Position numbers and translations under genes: made by a program. The notes under the pieces are model-generated. The model ran no database searches. It saw only the letters and a list, made by a program, of their open reading frames with translations, and was not told the origin of the DNA. Shown here in pieces: positions 40,513 through 53,500 of a stretch of DNA of 64,000 bases. Origin of the DNA: Diploptera punctata (Eukaryota > Arthropoda > Insecta > Blattodea > Blaberidae). The stretch covers positions 577,501 to 641,500 of the forward strand of contig JASPKZ010007247.1 in the NCBI GenBank assembly GCA_030220185.1, given 5' to 3'. The stretch's first letter is position 1, and each line of letters begins with the position of its first letter.

Positions 40513-41445
40513 TCGTTCTTCATAAAGATCATATCGATCCTTATTATACAACATCCTTAACTGGTTCCCCGACGTGCCCTACTTCATACTTTCAAAAAAA
40601 TATATTCCCATTTCTCGATTTCTTAAATTGGCAAAACACAAATTTCTTCTCTTAGTTATTTGATTGTGGCGGACCGCAGTGAAAACTGAATCTTTATTAT
40701 GTATATTGTATAATTATACATACATTTAAGTGATTTAATTTTGTTCGTTTTCTTCTGATTTATTTAAAATATTAAATTAACTGAACCAACCGATGTATCC
40801 AAAAGGATACATTATGAATTTAAGGGTTAAAATCTATCATTTTATTTCTATCCATATCGATGAGTTATATCAGTATTTCACAACTATAAACTGTCCGTGA
40901 ATTGTGTAGAGAAATTCGCCAGCTTTCCCATTTGATATCTTTCTCGCTTGAAGCTCAAGATCGAAATGAGTAATCACCTGATCCGTTCTCCCTCCTGCAC
41001 TTCCTTCTGTTGCCTCATTGGCCGTCCATTTTTACCCTCCTCTTGCTTAGATGGCTTATTTTGAACAGCTTTTCTACAGATTCCACGGACAGACATTAGA
41101 ATATATGGGCTATTTTCTAATAATAATTTTAGTTTCCATTGTTTTGTAAGTATATACCTAACGCGAAGCACAAAAGGGCAGTGAGTGGAATTAGAACACA
41201 TAAATTTAGACTTATATGCGGTCATAATAAAAGTTATTAAAATATTTTGGAAATGCTTTCAAACGTATTTAAACTCTGTACCTATAAATGTGTTTCAGAA
41301 GTTTTTGTGATAAATTGCATATAAGTATTTATCGGCCGTTAATTTACTAATTTAAACAGTTCAGTTTCACTGAAATTATAATTATGTATTACTACTTTAT
41401 TAAACGATACAAATGTTTACCTACAGATAACGTATTGAAGATAAA
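40513..41445. other. Intergenic, no feature recognised
   Basis: No coding or repeat signal noticed. Confidence 0.45.
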
Positions 41446-41660
41446 AATATACACCTCGACAGGGCTTTGAATCTAGGACTTTTAGCTTTATACACTAATC
41501 TTTACCATTGAGCTGTCCCAGGCCTCCAATCTAAACACATTTTTTTTCTCTTATACATTTAAGTTGGAGGGTGGGATAGCTCACTGGAAGAACACTAGCG
41601 TATAAAGTTAAAGGTTCTGGTGTTCAAACACCAGTCTAGACGTATATTTTTCTCTTCAAA
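41446..41660. repeat. Head-to-head pair of tRNA-derived SINEs
   Basis: The left copy (41446-41528, antisense) and right copy (41563-41660, sense) share GATAGCTCACTGG-like and GGTTCTGGTGTTCAAACACC-like boxes and a GTATATTTTT tail. They diverge from a 35-bp centre, making a large palindrome. A relative lies at 53963-54037. Confidence 0.75.
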
Positions 41661-42752
41661 TATAATTTGACATTTAATAAGAAATGTTAAATTTATAGTG
41701 AAAATAATGTTCAGCCAATAAGAATTTAAAAAAAATTATCTGACATCCGATTGAATGTCAAGTTTCAAAAATGTGTTTTTTGTTTCGCACTAGAAGCTTG
41801 CATAAATAATCGGACGATGGTTTTTTATAGTGATGTTAGTCTTTTTATCTTTTTTGTTGTACAGAATGTAAATTAATTGGGCTGAATGAATTTATCTGAT
41901 TATACAGGAGTTAGAGACAATAAATTTGAGATAAACAATCCAAGATCTTAGACGAAAAAGCCTAACTATTAAAAACCAGTCAGCCTTATTTTATAATTTA
42001 GTTTTTATAGAATCTTTAAATTATTATTTGCTGATATTTTCAGAGATTCTTTAAAATCTAAATTTAGAAAACATTAGGGGCCTACTTCTTAATAGACGGA
42101 CTTTATCCAATCCTAAATTAAACTTCGATGCCATACCATATCATTCCACACTCCTATTATTTTAATACTGGATTATGTGTATTAAATACAAACAACTCTA
42201 ACAAAATAAAAACTCAAATTGTATATTTTTAAGCCTTTGGTTGTCTAATTAAAATTGCTAACCCTCTAAATCAGATGCATTTATTCGGTTTAATTAATTT
42301 AGATTTATACAAAGTGTTATGTTGTAAAAATATTAAAGGGACTTGTTATTAGATTTAACGTATTGTTAATTCTATTTAATAGGGCCTTATTGTTCTTCAT
42401 AATTAGAACAATAAAGTCATATAATGTTTGTAAATAGGTAAATCATGCAACCTCAGAAATACGGGAAGACAGAAGACATATGTAGTGACTTTTATTTATA
42501 GATATGGTGACATTTGTTGTCACAAATCAAAAATAAATAGTGCCAAAGTTCAAGAGAACAGACTAAGATATTTGTAAAGACGTTTCGAAGACTGAATAGT
42601 GATTCGGATGAGTGTATATGGATATTCAACAAAGTTAAACAGTATTTTTTATATTAGCGACATATGCTTAGTATTAAGAAACTAGTTGTAGCAATTTTTA
42701 GGAGATAAGATATGCTTTCAATGAATACAGGATGTATGGAAAATAGTTCACT
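41661..42752. other. Intergenic, no feature recognised
   Basis: AT-rich; nothing recognisable. Confidence 0.45.
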
Positions 42753-42766
42753 TATGGATTTCTCAT

Positions 42767-42936
42767 CTTCTTGTAGGAAAACCAAGAATGAGGTGGGAGA
42801 ATAATATTATCCACGATTTCAGGAAAATAGATTATACAGAGGATGAGTGGAAAACATTAGCTCAGGATAGGGATGTATGGAGAATTTTTGCCCGCGCGGC
42901 CATGAACCTATAGGTTCGATAGAGCCAGTGAGTGAG
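42767..42936 (+). mobile_element. LINE-B 3' end, 170 bp, 14-bp TSD
   Basis: Flanked by TATGGATTTCTCAT (42753-42766 and 42937-42950). Reads RMRWENNIIHDFRKIDYTED, then WRIFARAAMNL, ending GCCAGTGAGTGAG. A strongly 5'-truncated insertion. Confidence 0.95.
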
Positions 42937-43044
42937 TATGGATTTCTCATAGAGATTAATGGAGGTTGTATCAATAGGAGATTGGAAATGCTTCTTTATA
43001 TGTTTTTGCTTTATTACTAATACTGTAAAGTATGGATTCAATTA

Positions 43045-43345
43045 GCATTGCCTTCCTTCTTCTTCTCGAATCAATGATTAGGCTCTTAAGCCTATTCCCG
43101 CTTCACATATTCTCTAACCAACGTTTTCATGGACTTCCCAAATATTTCCATCCTTCAGGTTTATAATAAAAATATATTCTAGGAGTACGAAGCATTCTTT
43201 CTAGGTGTTCAATCCATTGATCTCTATAATGAATCCTTTCCTCTAATGATATTACATTTAATTATTTTGTTATATCCTCATTTTAATTTTTTTCTAAACT
43301 AGTACAATCTTTAACTGATCTCAAAAACCTCATTTCTGTGACCTG
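43045..43345 (-). mobile_element. LINE C-terminal remnant
   Basis: The minus strand reads IHYRDQWIEHLERMLRTPRI, then YYKPEGWKYLGSPWKR, the last part of an endonuclease-RT LINE. Confidence 0.6.
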
Positions 43346-44460
43346 CAATTTATTAATGTAATTTCGTATCATGCATTCTTTACAAATTTATCAGTCTTCT
43401 ACTAGAAAAGAAAATTGGTTATAAAACTAAATTATGTTCTCATTCAGGGAATTTTATATGTTTAATTGGAAAACAATACAACTCCATAAACAAGCAATAT
43501 CATGGGAATCATTTGCAGGCATGACAAGTACAGAAGAATTAATTTAATTGCAATCAACAAGTATTCTGGAGTGAACTTGTAACCACTAGTAATAAAGAAG
43601 CCAAGCATTTATGGACTCATTCATATAACCATTTTTATCTGTATTTGTAGAATGCATGCCTTAAGCTGTTCTACTATTTTCGTTACATCCTGTACATTAT
43701 AATATTAATTAGCAGTTTTATTTAATTTTATATCCGCATGTAGTAAATAATTCTTTAGCATTGATGGTTATATCTGTTCCAGGCATATTAACACTTTAAG
43801 GGTTTAATGTCTGATAGATGGTGCAATGATCCCATAAGTTGTAACTTTGACTTGTTTGTTTATTATAATTAACATTGAGTTGAAGGACGTTTGTAACTTC
43901 TCCTATTCCAAGAAGAAGACATGCAGTTATTTCAAGTTTCTAGTCTTAGCAATTTATACAAAGCTACGGAGTATTAGTGCTTGGTTTATAGTTATAAATA
44001 ATGTATATATCGCCATAGAATAATATTAAAAAATCTATAGCCTACTGTGTATTTTTTATGTTTAAAAAGTATATGCTCAGATTGCAATAAACTCAGGCTT
44101 TAGAAGTCTAATAAGGGTAAAGTTTAGTAACTTGTCAAGGGGTTCTGTCGTGAAAACTACAAGAAAAACTAATGAAATGTAAATCCTATTTTTATCTCTG
44201 GTTCTCTGTGTGAAATCTACATTCATAAAACCGTTGGAATTTAATGAGGTACCGGTAATTAAAAATATAAGTTATTACGATAAAACCAAGTTTTACCCTA
44301 TATTTTTATCTTGTTGCGATAATGTTACGATGAAAATTTTCGCGTGAGATGGTCCGTCCATTAAATAAATCATCTTCAAATAAATGTCAACGTTTTATAT
44401 AACATTCCGGCAGACACCTTTAGTAAACTAAGGCATGAGCTGGTTGGAGAAGAAATTTAG
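43346..44460. other. Intergenic, no feature recognised
   Basis: AT-rich; no coding or repeat signal. Confidence 0.45.
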
Positions 44461-45109
44461 GGCGCCTCTAAAGTCAGTATCCATTTCAATGAAGGAAGGA
44501 AATGATTGAAAAATCAATGTTATTGTGAAGTTTTACACAAATTCTACTACCTTTCTACATGACCGCCATCTAGGTGAAAACACATACTCCATCTTTCAGC
44601 TGTGAAACAAAATATATATATTAACATTTAAACCGTAAAAAAGCCTGCTGCTTCTGTGATCCGATTCCGGAAATCAATCAGACGTGATAAGGACATTTTC
44701 TTAGAGTGAAATGTGGAATTTTCCACACTGTGTTTGCGAGGGACATTCATCTCCCTACTGAGGGGTCGAGTTGATGCGTTCGGACTATCACTGGCAATTT
44801 GAACCTGCTTGAACTTTTTCTGCTTATATGCGTGGTCGTCCATGACGTACCTAATCACACACACTGTGTGTACGCTTAAATTTGTTTACAAGCAGACGAA
44901 TGTGTGCCTTTGTTGGGACTGATGTACGGAATTTATGGGTAAATCTAGCACTGGCGTCTTCATATAACAATCCGCGTACCCGTGCACAAACAATGGCAAT
45001 CCGTTATTTTGTGCTAAACATGTTGTACTAAGCTAACAGCGTATGCAAAGAAAATAAATACAAAATAATACTGTTTTCATGGAAATGGATAGTGACTTTA
45101 GAGATATCC
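44461..45109 (-). mobile_element. Mariner-type element, internally deleted
   Basis: Ends CTCTAAAGTCAGTATCCATT (from 44466) and GGAAATGGATAGTGACTTTA (to about 45100) are inverted. The minus strand at 44628-44864 reads RPLSREMNVPRKHSVENSTF and SRLIDFRNRITEAAGFFT, resembling pieces of a Tc1/mariner-type transposase, N- and C-terminal parts joined by deletion. Confidence 0.65.
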
Positions 45110-45724
45110 TGTATGGTATTTATTTCAAGTCAGTCCGCGGTCTTCTGGCTCGAATTTCTTTTTTGTAAGGAAATTGACACAAGTCGTCGAAGCTAATATT
45201 ATATTATGAAGAAATATGACTTGCTTTATTGAAACATGTAATATCCAAGGATTTGTAACTCTTTTATTATTGTGATGTATATATTTTGTTGATTTACATA
45301 ATGCATAATAAAATTAAATTCATAATTAAAATATTAGTATAATTTCAGTTATATAATGCATCGCAAATTGAACATAATACATTTTCCAGCTCTTTCTAAA
45401 TAGTGACTATTTTGGAATTTTCGGACAAGTATCCCGTAAGCGGCAGCCTGGAAGGAAGCTACCGGCCCACAAAGTGTAATGCGCATAATGCCTCATTTTA
45501 ATGCCAAGGATTTCTCAACTACACTCACAATTACATAATCATACGAAGTATTTTTCATTTAATATTTATTTGAAAAGTTGTAATGTTCAAGGTCATATCG
45601 CATATAGATATAATCTGTAATTTTATGTAAGGATGTGCGTATACTGCATTAATGCGCGTGAATACAAACATTTTCAAAATACGTCAGAAATAAATGACAT
45701 AAGTATAAACCTTACAAATATCAC
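45110..45724. other. Intergenic, no feature recognised
   Basis: AT-rich sequence before the 4.36 kb element. Confidence 0.45.
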
Positions 45725-45926
45725 TAGGGAAAGGATTTTAAGGTGCAAATTTTGGTCGTAAAAGGGGAAAAAAAAGGTTCTGAAAATACATGCAAAAAGG
45801 TGCTGCTGAAACAATTGAATTAAGGTTTAAACCAGTTACATGAACTCAGTTTATAAATAATATGCATACCTTTTTGCACCAAAGTTTTTTTCTTTATAGA
45901 GTCCATAAGAGGTAATTCATAGTTCT

Positions 45927-46049
45927 TTAGTTTATTGCAATATTTACTTCGCAGACAGAACATCTAAGAATAGTGCCGTCAGTTTCGATAAATTCCGTTT
46001 TGAATTCTTCTGAAAGTGCATACAACTTATCCTTTTTAACATTCGTCAT
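45927..46049 (-). pseudogene. Small ORF with C-x2-C motif (transposase N-terminal remnant?)
   Basis: 40 codons: starts MTNVKKDKLYALSEEFKTEF, then FIETDGTILRCSVCEVNIA. Short acidic stretch followed by LxCxxC recalls the N-terminal zinc finger of hAT-type or CGGBP1-like proteins. No downstream finger residues. Confidence 0.35.
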
Positions 46050-46426
46050 GTTATTGTTGTGAAAACCCAGTTGTAATACTAATAAAAATACGTTGTGATT
46101 GAGACTAGTAAAACACAGCTAACAACGAGTCGGTAGATAGAAAACTGTTAAATTATTGCCAGTACTAACTGAACTTATTTTAGACTGTTACAGCAACACT
46201 GTTGAAATTTAAAATTTGACTTCACAGCTGTAGATTGGCCATGGTTGCTGGGTGGTTACATAAATTTTTATTTCTATATTTATTACTTGCTAAGTAATCA
46301 ATTGATTTGGCGTTTACTTGATGAAAATCCGTTTTATGTTAATTAAATAAAAATAAAACTGTTTAAGTTTTATATGATTTTCAGGTTTATTAAAAAACAA
46401 ATTCGTAACAGCTGTTTCAGTACTTT

Positions 46427-46585
46427 TTTTTAGAGGAATTAAACCCAACGGGTTAAACTTGGACACTACACACACCCAGTCCCTAGGTTGAGATTTGTTT
46501 TAAAAACCCCTTACCCCGCCGGGAATTGAACCCGGATCGCCCGAATGGAAGGTAGGGACTCTAACGACTACGCCACAGCGACGGA
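46427..46585 (-). repeat. tRNA-derived SINE, 159 bp, 15-bp TSD
   Basis: Flanked by CTGTTTCAGTACTTT (46412-46426 and 46586-46600). Sense strand: CGCTGTGGCGTAGTCGTTAG (A-box), GGGTTCAATTCCCGGCGGGG (B-box), ending in an A run. It interrupts one arm of the 4.36-kb element, so it is younger than that element. Confidence 0.94.
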
Positions 46586-47763
46586 CTGTTTCAGTACTTT
46601 GTACATTCTTCAAATGAATTTTATCATGATTACAAATGCATTTTGTTATTATATATAAACTGCAGTACATAACAACTGTAACTATGCAACTAAATGTAAC
46701 AAACAAATTTTAACAAACAATCTCTTATTACAAATTAAAAATTTTAATTAAGTTGCCCTAGTTACAGTTCTTATGTACAGGAAATTTATACATTATATAT
46801 ATATATATATATTTATTTAAAATTTTAAATTTATAATAAGAGATTGTTTGTTAAAATGTATTTGTTTACATTCAGTTGCATTGTTACAATTGGAGTTTAT
46901 ATGAAGAGCTCAAATGCAAAACAAGTTATATCCATTTTTTTTATAAATACTGAGTTATTGCTGCCAATCCCATCGTAGCCACTACATGTGATTGTGCTGT
47001 ATTCTGTGCGGAAAATGTTAGATCCTTCTGTTTACATGAAGTTAAAAGCCTGCGTTTGATACAAAACAAGTTACATCCTAAAATCTGTTTGGTTCATTTT
47101 AAGTTATATCCATTTTTGATATTTTGTTGGCAATGATGACCTTAAATTATTATCTTAAGTAATTGAATGTATTGTTACAGAGGTTTGCAACAGTTAATGA
47201 GATGAATGCAAACTGAATGTTTCAATTTATGAATTATACTCACGTCACAATAAAGTGCAAAACCAGTTAAATATACTAATCGGTGCAAATCAAGTTACTT
47301 CAATTTTTTATAGTTAAATAATTTGACGAAGAGAGAGTATTTTTCTTCAGTAACACTGGCATTCTGGTTTTGCTACATAAGAGTGGATGCAGTCATTGCA
47401 GCGTCTTCCTACAGTCACAACTACTTCGAGACCAGTATCTCAGCTCAAAGTAAGGGATATTCATAATTTCCTTGCAAAAAGTGAGAGATGATCCCAGGCT
47501 TAAATTCTACAAACAACTAGCATCATCACCAACAGCACTTTCGGATGACCTAGACATACCTCATGAGGACTGTAATTGTGCTGATCACAAAAGTCTGTAG
47601 AACGTGTGTAACCAACAAACTGGCCTAAATTTAAATTGAACAAGTTACGTTATTACTAATTAGTTATCATTAAAGTGTATATTCAATACAGCCTTTTGAC
47701 AATTTGAACTATTAGTATTGCATATTATACTACTTCTTATTACTTCTTCAAAATATTACTTCA

Positions 47764-47765
<2 letters not shown>

Positions 47766-47828
<63 letters not shown>

Positions 47829-47829
47829 C
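47766..47829. repeat. (TAA)n microsatellite
   Basis: About 21 uninterrupted units. Confidence 0.97.
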
Positions 47830-48361
47830 GTAGTTTGTATTGATAACAATTATATAATTATTTTACAGAAATAGTTAATAAATCGATTTTACGCACGTCA
47901 CAATAAAGTTCAAAACAAGTTAAAATACACTGATCGGTGTAAATCAAGTTACATCCATTTTTATAGTTGAATAATTTGACAAAGAGAGAGTATTGAAGGC
48001 CAATATTTGCTCTAAAATCACCTTACCACCGAAAGAATCGTATGAAAAAATAATATTACAAAATAAATATCAAAATAAATTGTTAGCACGTTTTGCTTAT
48101 TTCTGAGAAAAGTAAAAAAGGAAATAACTTGTTTTGCATTTGAGTTCTTCATATATAATAACAAAATTCATTTGTAATCATAATAAAATTCGTCTGAAGA
48201 AAGTAAAAACTACTGAAACATCTGTTACGAATTTGTATTTTAATAAATATGAAAATCATATTTAATTTATTATTTACTATTGTTGACTTCACACTACAGA
48301 TTGGCCTTTATTTCTGGAATATGAATTACATAAATTATATTTTAATATTTATTTAATATTG

Positions 48362-49979
48362 TTGAGTTCTGATTGAGATTTTAAAAGGCTGTTCAAGAAG
48401 AAAAATATACACTTTTGTGTCCAATATTTTAAAAGTGCAGAGAAGAGTGGAGGAAAAAGTGCTGAAGCATAAAAAAGGAGGAAAAAGGGGCGAAATGTAG
48501 TAATCTCATGAAAATGTGCAAACAGGTGCAACAAATTGTGTTGACTTCTGATTGAGATTTTAAAAAGCTGTTCAAGAAGAAAAATATACACTTTTGTGTC
48601 CAATATTTTAAAAGTGCAGAGAAGAGTGGAGGAAAAAGTGCTGAAGCATAAAAAAGGAGGAAAAAGGGAAGGGCGATAAATGTAGTAATCTCATGAAAAT
48701 GTGCAAACAGGTGCAACAAATTGTGTTGACTTCTGATTGAGATTTTAAAAAGCTGTTCAAGAAGAAAAATATACACTTTTGTGTCCAATATTTTAAAAGT
48801 GCAGAGAAGAGTGGAGGAAAAAGTGCTGAAGCATAAAAAAGGAGGAAAAAGGGGCGAAATGTAGTAATCTCATGAAAATGTGCAAACAGGTGCAACAAAT
48901 TGTGTTGACTTCTGATTGAGATTTTAAAAAGCTGTTCAAGAAGAAAAATATACACTTTTCTGTCCAATATTTTAAAAGTGCAGAGAAGAGTGGAGGAAAA
49001 AGTGCTGAAGCATAAAAAGGAGGAAAAAGGGGCGAAATGTAGTAATCTCATGAAAATGTGCAAACAGGTGCAACAAATTGTGTTGACTTCTGATTGAGAT
49101 TTTAAAAAGCTGTTCAAGAAGAAAAATATACACTTTTCTGTCCAATATTTTAAAAGTGCAGAGAAGAGTGGAGGAAAAAGTGCTGAAGCATAAAAAAGGA
49201 GGAAAAAGGGGCGAAATGTAGTAATCTCATGAAAATGTGCAAACAGGTGCAACAAATTGTGTTGACTTCTGATTGAGATTTTAAAAAGCTGTTCAAGAAG
49301 AAAAATATACACTTTTCTGTCCAATATTTTAAAAGTGCAGAGAAGAGTGGAGGAAAAAGTGCTGAAGCATAAAAAAGGAGGAAAAAGGGGCGAAATGTAG
49401 TAATCTCATGAAAATGTGCAAACAGGTGCAACAAATTGTGTTGACTTCTGATTGAGATTTTAAAAAGCTGTTCAAGAAGAAAAATATACACTTTTCTGTC
49501 CAATATTTTAAAAGTGCAGAGAAGAGTGGAGGAAAAAGTGCTGAAGCATAAAAAAGGAGGAAAAAGGGGCGAAATGTAGTAATCTCATGAAAATGTGCAA
49601 ACAGGTGCAACAAATTGTGTTGACTTCTGATTGAGATTTTAAAAAGCTGTTCAAGAAGAAAAATATACACTTTTCTGTCCAATATTTTAAAAGTGCAGAG
49701 AAGAGTGGAGGAAAAAGTGCTGAAGCATAAAAAAGGAGGAAAAAGGGGCGAAATGTAGTAATCTCATGAAAATGTGCAAACAGGTGCAACAAATTGTGTT
49801 GACTTCTGATTGAGATTTTAAAAAGCTGTTCAAGAAGAAAAATATACACTTTTCTGTCCAAATTTTTAAAAACGCAGAGAAGAGTGGAGGAAAAAGTGCT
49901 GAAGCATAAAAAAGAAGGAAAAAGGGGCGAAATGTAGTAATCTCATGAAAATGTGCAAACAGGTGCAACAAATTGTGTT
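48362..49979. repeat. Tandem array, nine units of 179 bp
   Basis: Units start at 48362, 48541, 48726, 48905, 49083, 49262, 49441, 49620 and 49799. Spacing is 178-179 bp except one 185-bp unit. Inner units are near identical; the edges are more diverged (TTGAGTTCTG at the start; AAAAACGCAG at the end). The key block is GGTGCAACAAATTGTGTTGAC. Overlapping minus-strand frames of 84-238 residues simply follow the repeat and are not genes. Confidence 0.98.
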
Positions 49980-50250
49980 CATTTCGCTTCATTTCATCCG
50001 CCCAAATACATATATTGAACTATTGGCATGAAAACAGCTATATTTTTGGAAAGGTGCCGCACCTCAAAATCATTTCCCTAATGTTCATTGATTCATAATC
50101 TGTGCAAATATTTGTAGAGAGTTTTCTTAAGTATGCAGTGTTTTATGGTGAAAATATGTACGTGACATTTTTAATGGTGTACTAGACAATTCCTCTAGAT
50201 AAGGAAACATAACCAAGTATAAAAAAACGTTGTTGCGAATGAAAAATGAG

Positions 50251-50548
50251 TTATGAGACTTGATTTGAACTAGGAATTTTAATATACAATCTATTTGAAG
50301 GATACTTAATTTTTCTTGCCAGAAACAAATCCCATCTTCTTCTACAAAACAAATACAACAGATTGAATAACATTTCCAAAAGCAATAGAAAACTTGACGT
50401 CACAATTCCTGCCAATAGTAATAATAAAATTGGCAGCACCGATCCCAGGTGGAGATCTGCAACTTGTATGTCGTGTACTTCCTTTCGGGGTGGAATATTG
50501 AGATTGCGCAAACGTTGCAAAATGCCTGTACGACGCATCCTCATTACG
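50251..50548 (-). CDS. IR exon 6: M3 and C-terminal tail
   Basis: Acceptor AATTTCAG. Reads VMRMRRTGILQRLRNLNIPP, then HLGSVLPILLLLLAGIVTSS and FLLLLEMLFNLLYL, a basic tail and a TAA stop. GIL-x2-L plus a late helix is the standard IR ending. The intron before it is 3.6 kb and contains four mobile-element insertions. The stop lies 170 bp from the end of the 4.36 kb transposon. Confidence 0.94.
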
Positions 50549-53500
50549 CTGAAATTAAAATATTTGTATGAATCGATGTTCTCGTGTTAACCCATTATAT
50601 TCCCTAAAGAGAACGTTTATTTTTTTAATAAGTGTCAACTGTAAAAATTTTGATACAGAGCTTAAATTTAATAAACATATCATGCATTAAACTAAACATG
50701 TAGCATATTTCAGAATTCAATCCAAGAAATGTGTTTATTCTTCAAGGGGTTACAGGGAAGGAACTTGAAGAATTTCAGGGTCTCAGATAAAATATATATA
50801 TATATATATATATTCCGTTATTAAAAGTTATTTTTCAGGGGAAAAACTTAAGATAAGAATTTCAGGGTCTCAGACGAAAAACATACCGGTATATATGATC
50901 AGTAATTAAAAGTTTATTTTACAGGGAAGAAATTTAAGATAAAGAATTCCACGGTCTCAGACGAAAAACATATATATCTGTTATTAAAATTTATTTACTT
51001 TTGATACTTATAATGAAGTATAGAAATAAAATAAGGGCATGAAATTAAGTGGGATGTCTTCAGACCTTAGTTAGGGATTAGAAGAAATCAAATTCTTAGG
51101 AACTAATATATCATATTTTCAGAAAATATATTTTACAAAATCTTTATAAAATTGCTCGTTATTTGCTGATATCTTCACAGATTCTCATAAAACCAACACG
51201 ATATTATATTAATAAATGTGTAAAAAAAAATTCGCCATAATAAATAAATAACTAATAGAAGATACTATTATTCCTATACTTTCTGTAAAAAAATTCCATC
51301 ATTATCGTAGTTTGACGAAGCCTGAAATTCCCTGAACATTAGGCCAGAGACTGCGTCCGCAATCCTCAACATCGGGGAACTTTAAGCCTCGTGACAACGA
51401 CCAACTAACCCGGAAAAGTCATCAAACTACGATACAAACGCAGGCCGTGAAAGCCTGAGTCAGTAAATTATGTTACTTTAATGTTGTAATATAAAATATA
51501 TAAAAATACGAATTCGTCTAGCAAATGGAGCTTTTGCGTGGTTATACCCCATACGGAAAACTATGAACAACTCTTTGAAGACAAAACTTATAATGTTCAA
51601 CATAAACGCAAAAACAGTCTTCCTCTATGGTTGCGAAACATGGAAAAGTACGGAAGCAACAAATACAAAGTTTCAGACCTTTGTAAGCAGATGCCTGAGG
51701 CGTATTTTTAATATAAGGTAGCCGGAAATAATATCACATGAAGAACTGTGGAGAAAAAAAAACCAACCTCCAATATGTCACCAAATAAAACAAAGAAAGT
51801 GGAATTCGATAAGCCACACATTGAGAAAACTAGACGGAGCCATCGAGAAGACTTGGACTAGATTGGAATCTGCAATGAGTAAGAAAGAGCGGACGACCTA
51901 GGAAAACTTGGAAGCGATCTGTAGATGAGGCAAATGAAAGATTAAAAGCTGGAAACAAGTGAAATGGCTGGCTGGAAGCAGAGTGTGCTGGAGGAACTGT
52001 CCTATGTTCCATATAGGAATTATAGGAAATAAATAAAAAAAAAATGTTGTAATCCCTAACACAACAGGTCGGAAGAGCCTATAGCTAACTAACTAACTAA
52101 CTAACTCACTGGCACTATCGAACCCGTAGGTTCATGGTCTCGCGGACATAAGTCCTCCATATATCCCTAACCAGAGCCAATGTTTTCCAATCATCCCCTG
52201 TATAATCTACTTCCCTCAAATCATAGTTAATGTTATTCTTCCACCTCATTCTTGATCTACCAACTGGGCGTTTTCCCCCTGGTTTTCCTATAAGAAGCTT
52301 CCATGCACGTCTTTCATTCCCCATTCGTGCCACATGTCGTGCCCATCGCAGTCTACGAGACGTAACTGTTCTCATTATATATTTCTTGACGGTTGTATTT
52401 TTACGGTGAAAGTTCGTCTCTCTTTCGACCAAGGTACTTTTTTCGTCTGCTTATCACCTTCGACCAGTCCGGCATGGGTAACCCTATCGGCAGCAATTCT
52501 ACCGCCGGCATAGCTCTCGGGATCATTTAAGCACGCAAGCCACTCTACCACGACAAGATCAGATACCATGAAGGGGTCGGAAGAGCCTATATCGACTCAA
52601 ATGATTTCTGATATTGGTTATCAGATGAAAGTATACGGCATCAGCATTACGAAATATCTGAGTGCAACTTAAAAATGAATATGTACGTCAGTTTATTGAT
52701 CTCACATCTCAATATACTCAGCGTAAAGTATTTTATACCTGAATATGTTTTATTCTAAGTCTTCAGGTACTCCATAGTGTGAAAAATAAATTTATGCGGC
52801 CAAGAAATTATTAAACTTTCTGCAGATTTAAAACAAAAGTACTAACGCAACAAAGAAATTATAGAGCACACTGGGGATTTAAAAACGAGACATTATTAAA
52901 CACGCTATACATAAACGCAATAAAGTCTTAAACACACTATATTTAATGAAGGACCAACGCTACGGGACAATTATGAAACACTGTGTACAATAAAGAAAAT
53001 GTAATAACGAAAAAAATTGTAAATCAGTTTGCAGACAAAAAGAAAATATTAACACATCGAAAATAAATTAAAATAATTATTAAATACTCTGCTGACAAGA
53101 AAGCAGTATTTTATATACTCAGTAAATTTAATGAAGTACTAATGTAACAAAAACAGTTTTTACTCATTTCTTATTTATAGACGCTTTATCACATAGTGTC
53201 TATAAAATTAGATTCTATTCACTAGTTTGTGTTTGTCAACTTGTGTTTCTCAAGTGTTCTGTTTTGTAAGTTCACTGATTTAACTTTAAATTACATAAAA
53301 TTAGCGATTTTGATTAAAGAAGTTATGGTAATAGACTTTCAGGCCAGCATTTGCCTTGAAAAAAACAAATTACACTGGTCGACAAGGTTTTCTTCACAAA
53401 AAATCTGATTAGTGAATCTAGTGCATTTTTTCATACTGAATTCAGATATGTAGTCAGAATGTTTCCATCAGGCACAGTTTTTTTTTGTGACAGCTATTTT

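Larger units (their letters stand above)
45725..50080. mobile_element. 4.36-kb TIR element with an internal 179-bp tandem array
   Basis: Terminal inverted repeats TAGGGAAAGGATTTTAAGG (45725) and its partner ending at 50080 match at 20 of 22 positions. TAGGG-type ends suggest hAT, but no 8-bp target duplication is visible. The interior has inverted segments (46396-46660 against 48142-48232), a direct repeat (47240-47350 and 47885-48000), a SINE, a (TAA)n tract and the array at 48362-49979. No intact transposase. Confidence 0.65.

Noticed and set aside
48362..49979. CRISPR-like direct repeats
   Set aside because: Whole units repeat without unique spacers, in an animal genome; this is a tandem satellite.
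48349..49992. Seven long overlapping minus-strand ORFs (84-238 residues) with IFLLEQLFKIS-type repeats
   Set aside because: They track the 179-bp tandem array; frames rotate with unit length and have no family match.
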